In this document: piece by piece, positions 42,244 to 50,344 of the stretch
Layout: the number at the start of each line of letters is the position of its first letter
Position numbering within the stretch: position 1 is the stretch's first letter
Assembly: GCA_934532985.1 (NCBI GenBank)
Contig: CAKTAV010000001.1
Coordinates: 124,001 to 188,000, forward strand
Source of the DNA: an uncultured Butyricicoccus sp.
GTDB taxonomy: Bacteria; Bacillota; Clostridia; Oscillospirales; Butyricicoccaceae
Length of the DNA: 64,000 nucleotides
Reading direction: 5' to 3'
Program-made: the position numbers and the translations under genes
Notes under the pieces: generated by a model
Seen by the model: only the letters and a program-made list of their open reading frames with translations
The model's database searches: none
What the model was told of the DNA's origin: nothing

Positions 42244-42609
42244 ATGAAAATCGCAAAACTCGTTACCGGAATTTTATCGATCGTACTATCACTATTTGTT
42301 CTGTTCCAATCTTGTGCAGCTGGTGCATATAATGCGCTCGCTGAAAACGGTGAATCCGGTGGTTCGGCAGGCTTTTTTGTTGCAATTTGTCTTATCGCAG
42401 CCGGAATTGTAAGCATTTGTACCCGCTCGTCAACAAAAAAAGGCGGTCCAATAGCTTGTGCAATTCTATATTTCATTGGTGCGGTTATGGGCTTTCTCGG
42501 TGCTGGCAGCTATACCGATCTCTATATTTGGTCTATATTTGCTGCTATCTGTGGAGTCATGCACATTGTTTCTGCAATAAAAGCAGGCAAAAATCTTTCT
42601 GAACAATAA
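42244..42609 (+). CDS. Small four-span membrane protein
   Basis: A 121-residue protein with about four hydrophobic segments (LVTGILSIVLSLFVLFQSC, GGSAGFFVAICLIAAGIVSI, ACAILYFIGAVMGFLGAGS, YIWSIFAAICGVMHIVSA). It resembles DUF4064-type proteins, but I cannot assign a function. ATG at 42244 follows AAGGAG by six bases. It forms an AT-rich two-gene operon with the lipoprotein, followed by a strong terminator. Confidence 0.8.
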   Translation: MKIAKLVTGILSIVLSLFVLFQSCAAGAYNALAENGESGGSAGFFVAICLIAAGIVSICTRSSTKKGGPIACAILYFIGAVMGFLGAGSYTDLYIWSIFAAICGVMHIVSAIKAGKNLSEQ

Positions 42610-42632
42610 TTCACTTATTCCATACATAGCAC

Positions 42633-42671
42633 AACAACCCGTGCAGAGCCATGTGCCCTGCACGGGTTGTT
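42633..42671. terminator. Bidirectional terminator
   Basis: A 14-bp stem AACAACCCGTGCAG/CTGCACGGGTTGTT between the convergent membrane-protein gene and the CobL-like gene. Confidence 0.85.
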
Positions 42672-42699
42672 ACTGTTATATTGCTTATATCACTATATG

Positions 42700-43614
42700 T
42701 TACAGCACCTCACCGGTGATAATCCACGGTGCAGGCTGTGTTTCAAAGATGTTCTTGGAATTCAGGTTCGAGATCGCAACCTGCATGATCTCCATGTTCT
42801 GGATACCATACTTCTCAAAGATTGCCGGAATACGGCACAGCAGATTCATCTCCAGCGTGTAAACCGTAAACTTCATCTTCGGATTGACCTTGAGCAGGTT
42901 TTCAATCTCTTCCTCCAGCTTGCCGGTGGCGACGATAAACGCCTGATCCGGCACTGGCAGCTTAATAAGTGACTCCGCCTTGCAGTCATCGATAATCTCG
43001 ACATTGTGCAGACCGAATTTCTCCACGTTGTCCTCCATGGACTGTCGGTCATACTTATCGTACTCAACGGTGATAACCGTTCCCTCGCTGGCCATCATCG
43101 CACATTCTACGGCAATGCTCTCGCCGCTGATGATGCAGATATTTCCCTGCTCATCAATATCCAGCATGCTCATGATAATCGCACGGATCTCACTGCCGAC
43201 ATAGCGCACCGAACCGCGCGAAAAGCGCTCGTTGCGCAGACCAAACCGGCGATGGCTGTGTGCGTTATCATTGATAATCAGGATCGCCGTCGGCTCTGTG
43301 ATCTCCAGATTGATGCATTCACGCACCACGGTCGGCTCGACATCGCCTTCCGGTTCCAGACCCGGCTTAAACCAGACCTCACATTCGCCAAGGCCGGCCT
43401 GCCACATATCGTAGAACAGGTTCTGGTTGTCTGCTCCGGCAAACACCAGTACACGTCGGTTGGCTTCCACAGTATGCAGAACGTTCTTTTTCTTCTCAGT
43501 TGTATCAATAATCTGTACGCGCTCCAGATTCAGGTCGGTTTTCTCCGAAAAAAACTTCAGCCACGCAAGGATGCGGTCGTTGGTATAGATCGAGGTGTTA
43601 ATGTGCTTTTCCAT
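42700..43614 (-). CDS. CobL/CbiET-like protein with degenerate SAM site, function unknown
   Basis: A 304-residue protein whose order of segments matches CbiE-CbiT fusions. ERFSRGSVRYVGSEIRAIIM corresponds to the start of CbiT, then NVEKFGLHNVEIIDD and PDQAFIVATG follow at the expected spacing. The SAM loop, which in CbiT reads DVGAGTGSVSVE, is here IISGESIAVEC, so the glycine signature is lost. The N-terminal 140 residues are barely CbiE-like. It is away from the cobalamin unit and has its own promoter and terminator. A full cbiET exists at 20226-21431, so catalysis here is doubtful; a corrinoid- or SAM-sensing or structural role is conjecture. Confidence 0.7.
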   Translation of the reverse strand: MEKHINTSIYTNDRILAWLKFFSEKTDLNLERVQIIDTTEKKKNVLHTVEANRRVLVFAGADNQNLFYDMWQAGLGECEVWFKPGLEPEGDVEPTVVRECINLEITEPTAILIINDNAHSHRRFGLRNERFSRGSVRYVGSEIRAIIMSMLDIDEQGNICIISGESIAVECAMMASEGTVITVEYDKYDRQSMEDNVEKFGLHNVEIIDDCKAESLIKLPVPDQAFIVATGKLEEEIENLLKVNPKMKFTVYTLEMNLLCRIPAIFEKYGIQNMEIMQVAISNLNSKNIFETQPAPWIITGEVL

Positions 43615-43648
43615 ATAGGGTCCCCTCCTGTGGATGATTTCTGTTTCT

Positions 43649-43677
43649 ATCATATCACATTTTTAGCTAATTTGCAA
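43649..43677 (-). promoter_or_regulatory. Promoter of the CobL-like gene
   Basis: TTGCAA, 17 bases, TATGAT on the minus strand, about 35 bp upstream of the start codon. Confidence 0.8.
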
Positions 43678-43770
43678 AAACAACATCGGACTTCTTTGTG
43701 TTTTTTGTCATCTATGCGCACAACATTCCGTTAGTTTTTCGTTTCAATTCCACAGATTTGGAAACAACTG

Positions 43771-43800
43771 TTGTTTTTCCCCTGCTAGTTCTGGTATAAT
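43771..43800 (+). promoter_or_regulatory. Promoter of the sodium symporter gene
   Basis: TTGTTT, 18 bases, TATAAT, about 60 bp upstream of the start codon. Confidence 0.75.
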
Positions 43801-43860
43801 AACAATAAATATATCCTCTTCCTTACGTATCTGTGGGGAGAATACTCAAGGAGTGTTATT

Positions 43861-45216
43861 ATGCAACAATCTCGTGGAAGCTTTTCCGGTCGTCTCGGCT
43901 TTGTTCTCGCCGCGGCCGGTTCTGCTGTCGGCCTAGGAAATCTATGGCGATTTCCTTACCTTGCAGCCAAGTATGGCGGAGGCACCTTCCTGCTCGTCTA
44001 TTTGATTCTCGCGGTCACGTTCGGCTTCTCTCTGCTGATTGCAGAGATCGCCATTGGACGCCGCACCGGACTGAGCTGTCTAAACGCCTTTGGCAAGGTA
44101 AATCGTCACTTTGGCTTTGCCGGCGGCATTGCCACCATCGTACCGGTCATTATCATGCCGTATTACTGTGTTATCGGCGGCTGGATTATCAAGTATCTGA
44201 TGGTCTATGTCACCGGTCAGGACGTCGCCGCCGCACAGGACGGCTTCTTTTCCAGCTTTATCTCTGCGCCGATCCCGCCGCTCGTCTACTTCATCATCTT
44301 CTTGACGATGGCGGCGCTCATCGTTTCGTTCGGCGTTGAGAAAGGCGTCGAGGCGGTCAGCCGTATTTTGATGCCGATTCTGGTTGCACTGGCTATCATT
44401 ATCTCGATCTTTATCTGCACCCGCCCGGGCGCACTTGGCGGCATCGCCTACTATATTGTTCCGAACTTTGAGCACTTTTCCGTCATGACGGTCTTGGCTG
44501 CCGTCGGTCAGCTGTTCTTCTCCATGTCGCTGGCCATGGGCATCATGGTGACCTATGGTTCCTACATGCCGCGCTCCACAGACCTGGAAGGTGCGGTTGC
44601 CCAGATTGAGATCTTTGATACCTTAATCGCCTTCCTTGCCGGTCTGATGATTATTCCGGCGGTCTATATGTTCTCCGGCGGAGACGAAAGCGCAATGAGC
44701 GCTGGCCCGGGTCTGATGTTCATCACGATCCCGAAGGTATTTGACAGTATGGCGTTTGGACGCTTTGTCGGTGCGATTTTCTTCCTGCTGGTATTCTGCG
44801 CCGCACTGACCTCGGCGGTCTCCGTCATGGAAGCGGTTGTCTCCAGCATGTGCGATCGGTTCCACATGCCGCGTCTGAAGGCCTGCATCATCTTCTATAT
44901 TTTCTGTATCGTTCTGGGTGCGCTGTGCACTCTGGGTTACGGCCCGCTGGCCGCCTTCACCATTCTGGGAATGCAGATTCTCGATTTCTGCGACTTCATT
45001 ACCAACAGCGTACTCATGCCAATCGGCGCCATCATCACCTGTATTTTGGTCGGCTGGGTTGTCGGCACCAAATACGTTTCCGATGAAGTTCGTCAGTCTT
45101 CCGATTTCAAGCGCGAGCCGGTATTCCGTGTCATGATCAAGTGGGTCACTCCGATCTGCCTGATTGCGATTCTGATTACCTCCGTCCTCAGTGCATTTGG
45201 CCTCTTCTCGTTCTAA
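43861..45216 (+). CDS. Neurotransmitter:sodium symporter (NSS/SNF) family transporter
   Basis: A 451-residue membrane transporter with about eleven to twelve spans. The N-terminus RGSFSGRLGFVLAAAGSAVG LGNLWRFPYLAAKYGGG carries the unwound TM1 Na+ and substrate site of the LeuT fold. TM6-region residues MSLAMGIMVTYGSYMP and later EAVVSSMCDRF are typical. Members of this bacterial group, such as tyrosine or tryptophan transporters, import amino acids with Na+; the substrate here is not known. ATG at 43861 follows AAGGAG. It is divergent from the CobL-like gene and has its own terminator. Confidence 0.93.
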   Translation: MQQSRGSFSGRLGFVLAAAGSAVGLGNLWRFPYLAAKYGGGTFLLVYLILAVTFGFSLLIAEIAIGRRTGLSCLNAFGKVNRHFGFAGGIATIVPVIIMPYYCVIGGWIIKYLMVYVTGQDVAAAQDGFFSSFISAPIPPLVYFIIFLTMAALIVSFGVEKGVEAVSRILMPILVALAIIISIFICTRPGALGGIAYYIVPNFEHFSVMTVLAAVGQLFFSMSLAMGIMVTYGSYMPRSTDLEGAVAQIEIFDTLIAFLAGLMIIPAVYMFSGGDESAMSAGPGLMFITIPKVFDSMAFGRFVGAIFFLLVFCAALTSAVSVMEAVVSSMCDRFHMPRLKACIIFYIFCIVLGALCTLGYGPLAAFTILGMQILDFCDFITNSVLMPIGAIITCILVGWVVGTKYVSDEVRQSSDFKREPVFRVMIKWVTPICLIAILITSVLSAFGLFSF

Positions 45217-45254
45217 GAGACAAGCTGGGACACAGTGCAACATACGCATGAAAG

Positions 45255-45294
45255 AAAGCTGCTGCTGTGAACGAGGGTTCATGGCGGCAGCTTT
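45255..45294 (+). terminator. Terminator of the sodium symporter gene
   Basis: AAAGCTGC pairs with GCAGCTTT, with inner TGAAC/GTTCA pairing, then TTTTTG. Confidence 0.75.
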
Positions 45295-45299
45295 TTGCG

Positions 45300-45600
45300 C
45301 ATCGGCAAATTCCAACGCTGTCGCTGCGACGCACTCCGCTACATCGCCACGCCGAGGCATCAGCTGTCGCATCGGCGAATTCCGCTACCTCCCTGTGCCG
45401 AAGTATCGGCACAGCTCGACCGCTCCATTGCCTCGCTCCTCAAATTCAAACGCTTCGCTGGTTTGGAATTTGAAAAATATAAGATTTTCTTTGAGCACAG
45501 ACAGGTAGATAACAAGTAAATGAACAGATCGCTTCGTGGTCTTGCTCCTTCGCGCCACACCGCTCCGCTGGGTTGCGTCGCGATATTAATTGGGTGGGTT
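45300..45600. repeat. Dispersed repeat region (family A, inverted relative to 2930-3070)
   Basis: Contains CTTGCTCCTTCGCGCCACAC and GGGTTGCGTCGCGATATT, the reverse complement of sequence at 2930-2985, plus family pieces such as CGACGCACTCCGCTACATCG. No gene is visible from 45217 to 45748 apart from the terminator and promoter listed. Confidence 0.65.
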
Positions 45601-45675
45601 GTCGGCTGACAGTAAGCGCTAATCTATCTTGTAGCGTACAATTCTTCCGATAGGTATTGCAAACACCCCTTCTCA

Positions 45676-45704
45676 TTGACAATCATCTCACAATCTGGTA
45701 CTGT
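45676..45704 (+). promoter_or_regulatory. Promoter of the small-protein/ybjQ/mscL operon
   Basis: TTGACA, 17 bases, TACTGT, 45 bp upstream of the first start codon. Confidence 0.8.
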
Positions 45705-45748
45705 ACTAACAGGGACAATTGTTTCCAATCAACACAGGAGGTCGCACA

Positions 45749-45913
45749 ATGAGCAGACCAAAAAAGCAGAAAAAGACAGTGCAGGAGCGCAAGCAGGCCG
45801 CTTCTGAGCGCGCACAGAAGCGCAAGAAAAAGGATGACAAGATGACATACATCATGATCGGTGTTGTCGCGGTGCTTTTTATCGCGTTTCTCGGCCGCAT
45901 GATGTTCTTTTAA
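45749..45913 (+). CDS. Small basic tail-anchored membrane protein
   Basis: A 54-residue protein. Residues 1-36 are extremely basic and helical (SRPKKQKKTVQERKQAAS, then RAQKRKKKDD). Residues 42-54 form one hydrophobic span (YIMIGVVAVLFIAFLGRMM). ATG at 45749 follows AGGAGG by seven bases behind a good promoter. It leads an apparent three-gene operon with ybjQ and mscL (gaps of 36 and 26 nt). Function unknown; interaction with nucleic acid or ribosomes at the membrane would suit the charge. Confidence 0.75.
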   Translation: MSRPKKQKKTVQERKQAASERAQKRKKKDDKMTYIMIGVVAVLFIAFLGRMMFF

Positions 45914-45949
45914 TCATCGTTTTGCTCGACGGAGACAGGAGGTTTTTCT

Positions 45950-46264
45950 ATGCTGATTACTACGATTGAACAGCTCCCCAATCAGAACTTTATCCCGCTC
46001 GGCATGGTGCAGGGCAGCACGATTCAGACCAAAAACATCGGACGCGATATCACGCAGAGCCTGAAAACCATTGTCGGTGGTGAGCTGGGTGCATATACCC
46101 AGATGATGGACGATGCCCGTCAGATTGCCATCAACCGCATGGAACAGCAGGCGCGCAGCTTGGGCGCGGATGCGATTATCGGCGTCCGGCTGTCCACTTC
46201 GTCCATCATGCAGGGCGCAGCAGAAGTCGTCGCCTACGGTACCGCCATACAGCTGAACGGATAA
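45950..46264 (+). CDS. YbjQ/UPF0145 family protein
   Basis: A 104-residue protein of the YbjQ family, often called a putative heavy-metal-binding domain. Typical stretches are LGMVQGSTIQTKNIGRDIT, GGELGAYTQMMDDARQIA and ARSLGADAIIGVRLSTSSIM. It forms homopentamers in solved relatives; the role is unclear. ATG at 45950 follows AGGAGG. It lies between the small membrane protein and mscL. Confidence 0.92.
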   Translation: MLITTIEQLPNQNFIPLGMVQGSTIQTKNIGRDITQSLKTIVGGELGAYTQMMDDARQIAINRMEQQARSLGADAIIGVRLSTSSIMQGAAEVVAYGTAIQLNG

Positions 46265-46290
46265 CAACAAACAACGAAGGAAGAGAAAAA

Positions 46291-46725
46291 GTGAAAAAGT
46301 TTTTGGAAGAATTTAAAGAATTTGCCCTCCGCGGAAACGTAATGGATCTGGCTGTCGGCGTTATCATCGGCGCTGCGTTTCAGAACATCGTCACCGCGCT
46401 GACCGACAACATTATCTCCCCAGTGCTCGGCCTGTTTGCCAAGACGAATTTTGACGGATTGGCACTGGAAGTACTGGGCGTCACAATCAAGTACGGCGCA
46501 TTCATCACCGCCGTCATCAACTTCATCATCATGGCCGTGATTCTGTTCTGCCTGATTAAGGCGATGAACAAACTCGCCAGCTTCGGCAAGAAGGACGAGG
46601 TACCGGAAGAGCCGACGACCAAGCTGTGTCCGTTCTGCCAGATGGAAATCCCGATTGGCGCTACCCGCTGTGGTCACTGTACCTCTATTCTGGAGCAGGA
46701 AACTGCCGACGCCGCGGCAGAATAA
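46291..46725 (+). CDS. mscL: Large-conductance mechanosensitive channel with C-terminal zinc ribbon
   Basis: A 144-residue channel that opens on hypo-osmotic shock. FLEEFKEFALRGNVMDLAVG and VIIGAAFQNIVTALTDNIIS form the N-terminal helix and TM1; TM2 is around residues 70-90. The usual C-terminal helix is followed by a zinc ribbon with C113, C116, C127 and C130 (CPFC and CGHC), seen in some Firmicutes MscL. The start is GTG at 46291, with GGAAGAG upstream. It is the last gene of its operon and has a terminator. Confidence 0.95.
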   Translation: MKKFLEEFKEFALRGNVMDLAVGVIIGAAFQNIVTALTDNIISPVLGLFAKTNFDGLALEVLGVTIKYGAFITAVINFIIMAVILFCLIKAMNKLASFGKKDEVPEEPTTKLCPFCQMEIPIGATRCGHCTSILEQETADAAAE

Positions 46726-46738
46726 TATGTTACCTATC

Positions 46739-46775
46739 CGACCGGTTTGCTGCGTGTAAGCCGGTCGTTTTCTTT
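46739..46775 (+). terminator. mscL terminator
   Basis: CGACCGG pairs with CCGGTCG, followed by TTTTCTTTT. Confidence 0.9.
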
Positions 46776-46831
46776 TGCTTTTCGACACTTTTTTCGTTTT
46801 TGTCGTTCTGAATTTGTTTACAAACTATCCC

Positions 46832-46860
46832 TTGCATTTTCTTGGTATTTGCGTTATACT
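46832..46860 (+). promoter_or_regulatory. htpG promoter
   Basis: TTGCAT, 17 bases, TATACT. The CIRCE operator starts four bases after the -10 box, over the expected transcription start. Confidence 0.9.
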
Positions 46861-46863
46861 ACA

Positions 46864-46890
46864 TTAGCACTCAAGAGTTTCGAGTGCTAA
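46864..46890 (+). promoter_or_regulatory. CIRCE operator upstream of htpG
   Basis: Exact TTAGCACTC, nine bases, GAGTGCTAA, 36 bp upstream of the htpG start codon. HrcA should repress the gene. Confidence 0.95.
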
Positions 46891-46925
46891 AACTTGATTT
46901 TTTAATTCAGAAAGGATCGATATAT

Positions 46926-48830
46926 ATGGCTAAGCAGCAATTCCAGGCGGAGTCCAAGCGTCTGCTCGACATGATGATCAACTCGATCTACACGCACAAG
47001 GAGATTTTCCTGCGTGAGCTGATCTCCAACGCAAGCGACGCCGTGGACAAGCGCCACTTCCGTGCTCTGACCGACGCAAACCTCGCCCCGGAGGGTGGCT
47101 ATGAAATCCGCATCACGCCGGACGAGAAGGCACGCACGCTGACCATCGAGGACAACGGCATCGGCATGACCAAGGACGAGCTGGAGCACAATCTCGGCGT
47201 CATCGCACAGAGCGGCTCGCTCCAGTTTAAGAAGGACAACACCGCGACAGAGGATGTGGACATCATCGGTCAGTTCGGCGTCGGCTTCTACTCGGCCTTT
47301 ATGGTAGCCTCCCATGTCACCGTGCTCTCCCGCTCGGCAGACGACACGCAGGCATATCAATGGGATTCCGACGGCGCAGACGGCTTTGAGATCATCCCGG
47401 CCGAAAAGGACAGCATCGGCACCAAGATTGTCCTGACCATGAAGGAATCCTCCGAAGAGGAAAACTACGATGACTATCTCCAGACCTACACGCTTCAGAC
47501 GCTGGTCAAGAAGTATTCCGACTATATCCGCTACCCGATTCGCATGGTCGTACCACACTCCAAGGTAAAGCCGAAGCCGGAGGACGCACCGGAGGATTAT
47601 AAGCCGGAGTATGAGACGGTTTACGAGGACGAAACCCTGAACTCCATGGTTCCGCTGTGGAAGAAGCCAAAGGGCGAAATCACAGAAGAGGAATACAACC
47701 AGTTCTACAGCGAGAAGTTCTTTGACTTCATGCCGCCGGCACATATCATCCACACCAAGACCGAGGGTCTGAGCGCATCGTACAGTGCTCTGCTGTTCAT
47801 CCCGCAGAACCCGCCGTATGACTACTACAGCAAGGACTTCAAGCGCGGCTTGCAGCTGTATGCTTCCGGCGTCCTGATTATGGACAAGTGCGAGGATCTG
47901 ATTCCGGAGTATTACTCCTTTGTTCGCGGTCTGGTTGACTCTCCGGATCTGTCGCTGAATATCTCCCGTGAAATTCTCCAGCATGACCGCCAGCTCAAGG
48001 CCATTGCGACCAGCTTGGAAAAGAAGATTCACTCCGAGCTGCTCAAGCTCATGAAGGACGACCGCGAGAAATATGTCTCCATCTGGAAGAACTTTGGTCT
48101 GCGCATCAAGGTCGGCGCGTATGACAACTACGGCGCCAATAAGGAGAAGCTGCGTGACCTGATGATGTTCTACTCGGCAAACGAGCAGAAGTATATCACG
48201 CTCCAGGAGTACCGCGAGAAGATGCCGGAGGAGCAGGAGGAGATCTACTACGCTGCCGGTGCAAGCATCGAGAAGATCGACAAGCTGCCGCAGGCGGAGG
48301 CCGTTCGCAAGCATGGCTATGACATTCTGTACCTGACCGACGACATCGACGAATTCGTCATCTCCGTACTGGGCAAGCACGACGAGAAGAGCTTCCGCTC
48401 CATCGCATCCGGTGATCTGGATCTGTCCACCGAGGACGAGAAGAAGGAAACCGAGAAGAAGGACGCGGACAATCGCCCGATGTTCGACCTGATGAAGGAA
48501 GCTCTAGACGGTAAGGTAAAGGACGTTCGCCTGTCCTCCCGTCTGGTCAGCAATCCGGTCTGCCTGACGACCGAAGGCAACCTGTCCATCGAGATGGAGA
48601 AGGTACTGAACTCCCTGCCGGATCAGCACGGTGTAACCGCCGAAAAGATTCTGGAAATCAACAGCACGCATCCGATCTTTGATACCCTGTGCAAGCTGTA
48701 CAAAGAGGATCAGGACAAGCTCAAGCTGTACACCTCGCTGCTGTACACGCAGGCTCTGCTGATTGAGGGTATGCCGATTGAAGATCCGGCTGCTTTCTCT
48801 GATGAAATTTGCAAGCTGATGGCAGAATAA
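46926..48830 (+). CDS. htpG: Hsp90-family chaperone HtpG
   Basis: A 634-residue ATP-dependent chaperone. The N-terminal GHKL ATPase has FLRELISNASDAVDKRHF, DNGIGMTKDEL and IGQFGVGFYSAFMV. The middle domain has MPPAHIIHTKTEGLS and GLVDSPDLSLNISREILQ with the catalytic arginine. The C-terminal dimerisation domain ends IEDPAAFSDEICKLMAE. ATG at 46926 follows AAAGG by about ten bases. It is monocistronic, with a promoter and CIRCE upstream and a terminator behind. HrcA control of htpG is less usual than of groE and dnaK. Confidence 0.97.
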   Translation: MAKQQFQAESKRLLDMMINSIYTHKEIFLRELISNASDAVDKRHFRALTDANLAPEGGYEIRITPDEKARTLTIEDNGIGMTKDELEHNLGVIAQSGSLQFKKDNTATEDVDIIGQFGVGFYSAFMVASHVTVLSRSADDTQAYQWDSDGADGFEIIPAEKDSIGTKIVLTMKESSEEENYDDYLQTYTLQTLVKKYSDYIRYPIRMVVPHSKVKPKPEDAPEDYKPEYETVYEDETLNSMVPLWKKPKGEITEEEYNQFYSEKFFDFMPPAHIIHTKTEGLSASYSALLFIPQNPPYDYYSKDFKRGLQLYASGVLIMDKCEDLIPEYYSFVRGLVDSPDLSLNISREILQHDRQLKAIATSLEKKIHSELLKLMKDDREKYVSIWKNFGLRIKVGAYDNYGANKEKLRDLMMFYSANEQKYITLQEYREKMPEEQEEIYYAAGASIEKIDKLPQAEAVRKHGYDILYLTDDIDEFVISVLGKHDEKSFRSIASGDLDLSTEDEKKETEKKDADNRPMFDLMKEALDGKVKDVRLSSRLVSNPVCLTTEGNLSIEMEKVLNSLPDQHGVTAEKILEINSTHPIFDTLCKLYKEDQDKLKLYTSLLYTQALLIEGMPIEDPAAFSDEICKLMAE

Positions 48831-48850
48831 TCTCTCTGCCGTTTCCCCAA

Positions 48851-48888
48851 GACCCGCCGAAGTGACCTCCTCGGCGGGTCAATTTTTT
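48851..48888 (+). terminator. htpG terminator
   Basis: A 10-bp GC-rich stem GACCCGCCGA/TCGGCGGGTC, then AATTTTTT. Confidence 0.95.
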
Positions 48889-48926
48889 CCTTTTCGTGTC
48901 TATTTCCGTCAATTTCGGGAAATCCC

Positions 48927-48955
48927 TTGCGCTTTTTGTTTCGGTGCTTTACGAT
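48927..48955 (+). promoter_or_regulatory. Promoter of the EamA gene
   Basis: TTGCGC, 17 bases, TACGAT, about 35 bp upstream of the start. Confidence 0.65.
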
Positions 48956-48988
48956 ATAGAACGAAGAGAAAAAGAAAGGAAGCTATGT

Positions 48989-49846
48989 ATGGCAGTCAAA
49001 AATCCCAACCGCTTTGGCACACTGATGATGCTGGGTGCATCACTGTGTTTTTCCACCGGCGGTATTCTATGTAAGTTCATCCCGTGGTCCCCGCTGACGA
49101 TCAGCGGCGTGCGCAGTATTTTCAGTCTGCTGGTGTTCGGTCTGTATCTGCTGCTGGCACATCATAAGCTCAAGTTCAACCCTACCGTATTGTTTGGTGC
49201 GCTGTGTATGTTCGGCGTCTCGACACTCTTTATCGTCGCCAACAAGCTGACCACCGCTGCCAATGCGATTATTCTGCAATATACCGCGCCCGTGTGGATC
49301 ATCCTGTTCATGGCGGTGCTGTTCCACGTTCGCCCGAAAAAGCTCGATCTGATTACCATCGTGATCGTTGTCGCCGGTATCGTCTGTTTCTTTTTGGACA
49401 GCATTGGCTCGGGCAATATGATGGGAAACATCTGTGCAGTTCTTGCCGGCATGTGCTATGCCGTGGTATTCATGCTCAATCAGTTCCCGAAGGGGGACAG
49501 CATTTCGTCTATCTTCTTCGGACAGGTGCTCGCGGCGATTGTATTGTCGCCTAATGTCATCCATGAGACAAATTTTGAGCCAAAGACACTGCTCGCTGTT
49601 TTTTTGCTGGGTGCGGTACAGGTTGGCTGTGCGTATATTTTCTTCTCACTGGGCACGAAATACATTCAGCCGGTTACGGCATCGCTTATCAACGGTCTGG
49701 AGCCGGTGCTCAACCCGATCTGGGTGGCGCTGTTCTATGGCGAGCTGATTACGCCGTTGTCGCTGGTCGGTGCAGTTATCGTTGTGGGAGCGATTTTGGT
49801 TTATAATGTTATTGGCGCCCGGTTGGAAGCTGCGAGAGAAAGTTAA
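48989..49846 (+). CDS. EamA/DMT-family transporter
   Basis: A 285-residue membrane protein with about ten spans in two EamA repeats. FGTLMMLGASLCFSTGGILC opens it, and the second half has VTASLINGLEPVLNPIWVAL, the family's typical late motif. The substrate is unknown. ATG at 48989 follows AAAGGA by eight bases. It appears monocistronic. It differs clearly in sequence from the EamA proteins at 4308-5177 and 60621-61529. Confidence 0.88.
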   Translation: MAVKNPNRFGTLMMLGASLCFSTGGILCKFIPWSPLTISGVRSIFSLLVFGLYLLLAHHKLKFNPTVLFGALCMFGVSTLFIVANKLTTAANAIILQYTAPVWIILFMAVLFHVRPKKLDLITIVIVVAGIVCFFLDSIGSGNMMGNICAVLAGMCYAVVFMLNQFPKGDSISSIFFGQVLAAIVLSPNVIHETNFEPKTLLAVFLLGAVQVGCAYIFFSLGTKYIQPVTASLINGLEPVLNPIWVALFYGELITPLSLVGAVIVVGAILVYNVIGARLEAARES

Positions 49847-49944
49847 ATCTGTCGCGGCACAACTGTTTTTCTGAGCTGGAATTTGAAAAATTATGAGATT
49901 TGGTGAGATAGTAGAGATAAAATGGGATATATGGGTTAATTCAG

Positions 49945-50148
49945 ATCCCCTCAGCCGCCTCCGGCGCCAGCTCCCCTTGTTCTGCAAGGGGAGCCAAACG
50001 TAGTTGTTACTCTAAGCGCTGATAGGTAAAATTTCGCGCCAAAGGCGTCCCTTGATGCAATGGGCTGCGCCATGCCAGCGGTATGTGAGCGTAGCGAAAG
50101 CAGGACTGGCAGACGCGCAGCGTCTGACGGAAGGGATTAAAATCTACA
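49945..50148 (+). repeat. Dispersed element copy (family B), left of the oxidoreductase gene
   Basis: About 200 bp: CCCCTCAGCCGCC, a hairpin of CTCCCCTTG/CAAGGGGAG, CCAAACGTA, then a block from GGCGTCCCTTGATGCAATGG to CGTCTGACGGAAGGG. The same element lies inverted at 51478-51702 and in partial direct copy at 55895-55990. The gap from 49847 to 50344 holds no gene. Confidence 0.85.
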
Positions 50149-50206
50149 ATTATATCCTCTTTTCTGCCCGTTCTTAGATAACGTCTTATCATATACCCTG
50201 ACACGC

Positions 50207-50243
50207 AAAGAGCTTGTTGCATTTTTGCAGCAGGCTCTTTTTT
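50207..50243 (+). terminator. Terminator between the repeat and the oxidoreductase gene
   Basis: AAAGAGC pairs with GCTCTTT, with a further imperfect eight-pair stem inside, then T6. Confidence 0.8.
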
Positions 50244-50263
50244 CTCGTCTATTTGGAGCTATC

Positions 50264-50292
50264 TTGCCGTTTTCCAATTTTGGTGCTATACT
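50264..50292 (+). promoter_or_regulatory. Promoter of the oxidoreductase gene
   Basis: TTGCCG, 17 bases, TATACT, about 50 bp upstream of the start codon. Confidence 0.8.
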
Positions 50293-50344
50293 GAAACCAA
50301 GCAAAAGTGTTATCCTAACGTGGTAAAAGAAAGGTCGGATTTCT

